Assembly: GCF_902381825.1 (NCBI RefSeq)
Contig: NZ_LR698973.1
Span: forward strand, 352,837-380,771
DNA: 27,935 bases
Origin: Pseudocoprococcus catus
Lineage (GTDB): Bacteria; Bacillota; Clostridia; Lachnospirales; Lachnospiraceae
Reading direction: 5' to 3'
This document shows positions 24,559-27,935 of this stretch, piece after piece (the stretch's first letter is position 1; each line of letters starts with the position of its first letter). The position numbers and the translations under genes were made by a program. Under the pieces are notes generated by a model that was not told the DNA's origin, made no database searches, and worked only from the letters and a program-made list of their open reading frames with translations.

Positions 24559-24578
24559 GCGAAGGTCTTCGCGGACCT
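24559..24578. promoter_or_regulatory. Short alternative hairpins after the permease gene
   Basis: GCGAAG/CTTCGC (24559-24572) and AGGTC/GACCT (24563-24578) overlap and are mutually exclusive. There is no T-run, so this is not a clear terminator; it may act as a stability element. Confidence 0.35.
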
Positions 24579-24597
24579 CTAGTTTGAATAAAGATAT

Positions 24598-24731
24598 CTA
24601 TTCAGAGCCAACCTTCAAAATGCGACGCATTTCGTCGGTGTGGCGTATCCGCCAAATAAAATTTCAAAAACAGTCTTAAAAATGCAAGCATTTTATACCT
24701 GTTTTATGAGATTTTGCTTGGCTCTGAACAG
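24598..24731. repeat. Structured element with inverted termini (MITE- or REP-like)
   Basis: The ends CTATTCAGAGCCAA (24598-24611) and TTGGCTCTGAACAG (24718-24731) are inverted repeats matching at 13 of 14 bases, with a perfect core of 11. Inside are further hairpins: AATGCG/CGCATT, TGGCG-TATC-CGCCA, and AAACAG...CTGTTT enclosing AAAATGC/GCATTTT. No coding frame is visible. It interrupts the second ABC operon between the permeases and the ATPases. The window's first 11 bases match its right end and flank. It could be a non-autonomous mobile element or a REP-like structured RNA; no target-site duplication is obvious. Confidence 0.6.
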
Positions 24732-24753
24732 TTACAAATAAAGGATGAATGAA

Positions 24754-25932
24754 ATGGAAAATAAACAGACAGTTCAAAAAAGAATAGAAGAAATCATGCC
24801 GGATCTGAGAGAACTTTCAGATTATCTTTGGCATCATCCAGAATACAGTTTTCATGAGTTTAAAGCATGCAAAGCTATGTCTGAACTTTTGAGAAAATAT
24901 GGTTTTCAGGTAGAAACAGGTGTCGGAGGCATTGAGACAAGTGTAAAAGCGGTTTATGACAGCGGAAAACCCGGACTGAATGTAGGGTTTGTTGGTGAAT
25001 TTGATGCTTTTCCGGGCATGGGACATGCCTGCGGACATAATCTGATGTGTGCCATTGCCTGCGGTGCGGGAATTGGTCTGAAATCTGTGATTGATACATT
25101 AGGCGGTAAAATTACTGTTCTCGGGACACCTGCAGAGGAAGGCGGCGGAGGCAAGATCACTATGCTGGAAAACGGCGCTTTTGAAGGCCTTGATTTTGCG
25201 ATGCTGACTCACGCCTCATCAGATACATGTGTCAATGATATTTCCTATTCAAGAACAGATATCCGCGTACATTATTATGGCAAAACAGCGCATGCAGCCA
25301 CATGGCCGGAAGAGGGAATCAGCGCATTGACGCCTGTTCTTGAACTGTTTAATATTGTCAATGCCATGCGTCTTGAGCTTGGAGACAAAGGCAAGATTCT
25401 TGGCATTATCCGTGACGGCGGCGATCAGGCTATTTTTATACCGGATCATTGTTCTGCGGAGTTTACCATTCGGTCATTCAGTATGAAATATAAATGGGAA
25501 TTATTCCATCGCTTCATCAAAATCTGTGAGAATGTGGCAGCAATTACGGGAACGCGTTTTGAATATGAGATGATTGATTTATCTTATGAGGATATTCGCA
25601 ATAATCCTGTTCTGGAGGATACACTGGCAGAGAATTTCAAAGTTCTTGGTGAAGAACTGTGTCCGAGATTAAAGGAACAGGGAATTGGCTGTACGGATAT
25701 GGGGAATGTGACCCATGCACTTCCGGGCATCCAGGCCTATATCCGGCTTCGACCGGGACTCAGGGTTCATACACCGGAATTTGAGGAAGCAACAGGAAGT
25801 CCCGATGGATACAGAGCCATCGAGGCGGCAGCGAAGGGTATGGCTATGACTGCGGTGGATATCCTTTCAGATTCGTCGAAGATGGAAGCGGTGCGAAAAG
25901 CATTCAGTGAAATGAAAGCACAATACGAGTAA
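24754..25932 (+). CDS. M20-family amidohydrolase/dipeptidase (AbgB / Xaa-Arg-dipeptidase-like)
   Basis: This 392-residue di-zinc hydrolase is of a different M20 subgroup from the one at 19727. Motifs are LWHHPEYSFHE, GEFDAFPGMGHACGHN (Cys93 and His95 at the metal site), GTPAEEGGGGK (Glu128/Glu129), His153 in LTHAS, KTAHAA (His180) and DMGNVTHALPG near the C-terminus. This layout resembles the AbgB subunit of p-aminobenzoyl-glutamate hydrolase and PM20D2-like beta-alanyl/Xaa-Arg dipeptidases. ATG codons at 24745 and 24754 are in frame; AAAGG abuts the first and is nine bases from the second, so the second is preferred. It sits between the permease and ATPase genes of the same transporter, a strong hint that it acts on the imported substrate. 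Confidence 0.9.
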   Translation: MENKQTVQKRIEEIMPDLRELSDYLWHHPEYSFHEFKACKAMSELLRKYGFQVETGVGGIETSVKAVYDSGKPGLNVGFVGEFDAFPGMGHACGHNLMCAIACGAGIGLKSVIDTLGGKITVLGTPAEEGGGGKITMLENGAFEGLDFAMLTHASSDTCVNDISYSRTDIRVHYYGKTAHAATWPEEGISALTPVLELFNIVNAMRLELGDKGKILGIIRDGGDQAIFIPDHCSAEFTIRSFSMKYKWELFHRFIKICENVAAITGTRFEYEMIDLSYEDIRNNPVLEDTLAENFKVLGEELCPRLKEQGIGCTDMGNVTHALPGIQAYIRLRPGLRVHTPEFEEATGSPDGYRAIEAAAKGMAMTAVDILSDSSKMEAVRKAFSEMKAQYE

Positions 25933-25945
25933 TCGAGGTGATACG

Positions 25946-26959
25946 ATGAGTGAAAATATATTGACAGTCAAAGATTTAAAGACTTACTTTTATACAGCCA
26001 GCGGTATTGCGAAGGCGGTAGATGGTGTAAGTTTTAATATAGCAAAAGGCGAGACCATGGGTATTGTTGGTGAGTCAGGTTCCGGTAAGAGTGTGACTTC
26101 CAGCTCTATTATCCGTCTTCTCCCGCCAAGAACAGGCAAGATTGTCGGAGGTTCCATTGAATTTGAAGGCAAAGATGTTCTGGCATTAAGCAAAAAAGAG
26201 TTAAATGATTTCAGAGGCAAAGATATTGCTGTTATTTTCCAGGATCCGATGACATCCCTTGACCCGGTTTTCAAGATTGGCAAGCAGATGACAGAAATGA
26301 TCATGGCTCATCAGAATGTGACGAAAGATGAAGCCTGGAAAATGGCTGTTGAGGCATTGAGTAAAGTTGGGATTCCTGAACCTGAGAAACGTATGAATTC
26401 ATACCCATATGAACTTTCAGGCGGTATGTGTCAGCGTGTGATCATTGCCATGGCAGTTTGCTGTAAACCAAAACTGATCATTGCCGATGAGCCGACGACG
26501 GCTTTGGATGTAACCGTTCAGGCACAGGTTTTGGAACTTCTGAAAGAACTTCAGAGAGATATGGATACAGCCATTCTTCTGATTACACATAACCTGGGCG
26601 TTGTGTGGGAAATGTGTGATAAAGTCATGGTTATGTATGCCGGCAATACAGTGGAATTTACAGATACAAAGACACTTTACAGCAATCCGCGTCATCCATA
26701 TACATGGGGACTTCTGGATTCTATGCCGAAATTGTCTGATGAATCCAAGGGTGAATTAAAGACTATTCCAGGTACACCGCCTGACCTTCGTCTGACAGGC
26801 AAATGCTGTAATTTCTACAACAGATGTCCGTATGTGACAGAAGCCTGTACACAGTCTGTACCACCTCTTGTTGAAGTGGAACCGGGACATTTTGTAGCCT
26901 GCCACAGACAGAATCTGACCAATAAACTGGAGAAAGGAGAGGGCTTAAAGGATGAGTAA
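25946..26959 (+). CDS. ABC transporter ATP-binding protein, DppD/OppD family (second system)
   Basis: This 337-residue ATPase has Walker A GESGSGKS (42-49), Q-loop FQD, Walker B LIIADEP (Glu182), H-loop His215, and C-terminal cysteines Cys287/Cys288, Cys294, Cys301 and Cys319. The signature reads LSGGMCQR: Cys162 replaces the usual Arg/Lys after LSGGM. The H-loop reads THNLGVV with Asn for the common Asp. AGGTGAT precedes the ATG. Its last bases overlap the start of the partner ATPase (eight bases), so the two are translationally coupled. Confidence 0.93.
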   Translation: MSENILTVKDLKTYFYTASGIAKAVDGVSFNIAKGETMGIVGESGSGKSVTSSSIIRLLPPRTGKIVGGSIEFEGKDVLALSKKELNDFRGKDIAVIFQDPMTSLDPVFKIGKQMTEMIMAHQNVTKDEAWKMAVEALSKVGIPEPEKRMNSYPYELSGGMCQRVIIAMAVCCKPKLIIADEPTTALDVTVQAQVLELLKELQRDMDTAILLITHNLGVVWEMCDKVMVMYAGNTVEFTDTKTLYSNPRHPYTWGLLDSMPKLSDESKGELKTIPGTPPDLRLTGKCCNFYNRCPYVTEACTQSVPPLVEVEPGHFVACHRQNLTNKLEKGEGLKDE

Positions 26960-27932
26960 TGAAAAGAAAGTTTTGATGAAAATTGAGCATCTGACCAAGG
27001 AATTTGAGATCAAAAGCAAAAAGCTTGGCGGTAAACCTCAGATTCTCCATGCGTTAAACGATGTGTCTGTAGATATTTATGAAGGTGAGACATTGGGTGT
27101 CATCGGTGAATCCGGTTGCGGTAAATCAACATTCGGTCGTACATTGATCCAGCTGCACAAGGCAACCGCCGGTTCTGTGACTTTTGACGGCAAAGACCTT
27201 TTTTCACTGAAAGGTGCAGAACTTAAGAAAGCCAAGAAGGATGTCCAGATGGTTTTCCAGGATCCTTACTCTTCATTGGATCCGAGAAAGACAGCCGGCA
27301 AATTGATCGAGGAACCGCTGATCGTGCATAAACTGATTTCCGATAAAAATGAGCGTGAAAAACGTGTTCTGGAACTGATGAGAGAGGTTGGTCTTGATAT
27401 TCAGCACGTCCACCGTTTTCCTCATGAATTTTCAGGTGGTCAAAGACAGCGTATCAATGTGGCCAGAGCGTTGGCCATGAATCCGAAGGTAATTGTCTGT
27501 GATGAGCCGGTTTCTGCGTTGGACGTATCCATTCAGGCACAGGTGCTGAATCTGTTCAACAGACTGCAGCAGCAGTACAATCTGACATATATCTTTATTT
27601 CCCATGACCTGGGTGTTATCAAGCATGTCAGTGACAGAATTGCCATTATGTACCTGGGAAGAATTGTAGAATTATGTGAAGCGGATGCCATTTATGAGAA
27701 TCCGCTGCATCCGTATACAAAGGCATTATTGTCCGCGATTCCGCCGGTTTCACCTTTTGCAAAAAAAGAACGTATTGTCCTAAAAGGTGATATTCCAAGC
27801 CCGATCGGCGATCAGATTGGATGTCCGTTAGCTGGCAGATGCCCGAACTGCATGGATAGGTGCAGAAAGGAAATCCCTAAGTTAAAGGACGCTGGTGATG
27901 GCCACCAGGTTGCATGTTTCTTATATGAATAA
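26952..27932 (+). CDS. ABC transporter ATP-binding protein, DppF/OppF family (second system)
   Basis: This 326-residue partner ATPase is complete to its stop three bases before the window end. It has Walker A GESGCGKS (52-59), FSGGQRQR signature, Walker B VIVCDEP, a canonical SHDLGV H-loop, and a C-terminal oligopeptide-transport region with a cysteine cluster (GCPLAGRCPNCMDRC, then Cys near the end). GGAGAGGG lies upstream in the preceding gene, with the ATG overlapping that gene's stop. Together with the permeases at 22677 and 23637 and the lipoprotein at 20932 it completes a second peptide-class importer. Confidence 0.94.
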   Translation: MSNEKKVLMKIEHLTKEFEIKSKKLGGKPQILHALNDVSVDIYEGETLGVIGESGCGKSTFGRTLIQLHKATAGSVTFDGKDLFSLKGAELKKAKKDVQMVFQDPYSSLDPRKTAGKLIEEPLIVHKLISDKNEREKRVLELMREVGLDIQHVHRFPHEFSGGQRQRINVARALAMNPKVIVCDEPVSALDVSIQAQVLNLFNRLQQQYNLTYIFISHDLGVIKHVSDRIAIMYLGRIVELCEADAIYENPLHPYTKALLSAIPPVSPFAKKERIVLKGDIPSPIGDQIGCPLAGRCPNCMDRCRKEIPKLKDAGDGHQVACFLYE

Positions 27933-27935
27933 AAT

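Noticed and set aside
26952..27932. Truncation of the last ATPase by the window edge
   Set aside because: The stop codon at 27930-27932 is inside the window and the C-terminal cysteine region is complete.
1..27935. CRISPR arrays, tRNA/rRNA genes, prophage or transposase genes
   Set aside because: I saw no regularly spaced repeats, no cloverleaf or rRNA-like sequence, and no integrase or transposase frames on either strand.

Overview
The window reads as chromosomal DNA of an anaerobic Firmicute, most likely a gut Lachnospiraceae-type Clostridium relative. The reasons are moderately AT-rich sequence, strong AGGAGG-type ribosome binding sites, Gram-positive lipoprotein signal peptides followed by Ser/Thr/Glu/Ala-rich linkers, a perfect CIRCE element, and a DUF5721-type protein that I associate with Lachnospiraceae. 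The genus is an inference; no rRNA or tRNA is present to settle it.

Layout. (1) 1-1433: the right end of a repeat (1-11), a DUF5721-like gene and a type I phosphodiesterase/alkaline-phosphatase-fold hydrolase, closed by a bidirectional terminator. (2) 1547-14035: a divergently transcribed DeoR-family repressor facing a long collinear operon of ten genes: FGGY sugar kinase, solute-binding lipoprotein, two permeases and two ATPases of a dipeptide/opine-class ABC transporter, a Cys/Met-type PLP enzyme, UlaG (L-ascorbate-6-phosphate lactonase), UlaE/SgbU (L-ribulose/L-xylulose-5-phosphate 3-epimerase), and a cytoplasmic FG-GAP/VCBS-like beta-propeller protein. A near-ideal sigma-A promoter followed by tandem TGTTCAT operators precedes the kinase, and a matching half-site lies in the repressor's own promoter. 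(3) 14147-17636: a MATE exporter whose stop codon lies inside a perfect CIRCE element, followed by a sigma-A promoter and htpG. (4) 17763-27932: a convergent terminator, then AroM-family and DUF1177 genes on the minus strand, divergent from a second operon (M20 hydrolase, solute-binding lipoprotein, two permeases, a structured inverted-repeat element, a second M20 hydrolase, and two ABC ATPases).

How it may work together. The first operon looks like an inducible catabolic island. It imports a small polar compound through a peptide-class ABC transporter rather than the usual ascorbate PTS, phosphorylates it with the FGGY kinase, opens a phospho-lactone with UlaG and passes a pentulose-5-phosphate through UlaE. 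The PLP lyase and the propeller protein suggest that the substrate is a conjugated or modified sugar acid or lactone, possibly with a sulfur or amino-acid part. Decarboxylase (UlaD) and 4-epimerase (UlaF) genes are not in the window. The second operon looks like import and intracellular hydrolysis of small peptides or acyl-amino acids; the two-cysteine AroM protein suggests, weakly, that non-standard stereochemistry may be handled. The ascorbate-like island without a PTS is the best candidate here for an undescribed system.
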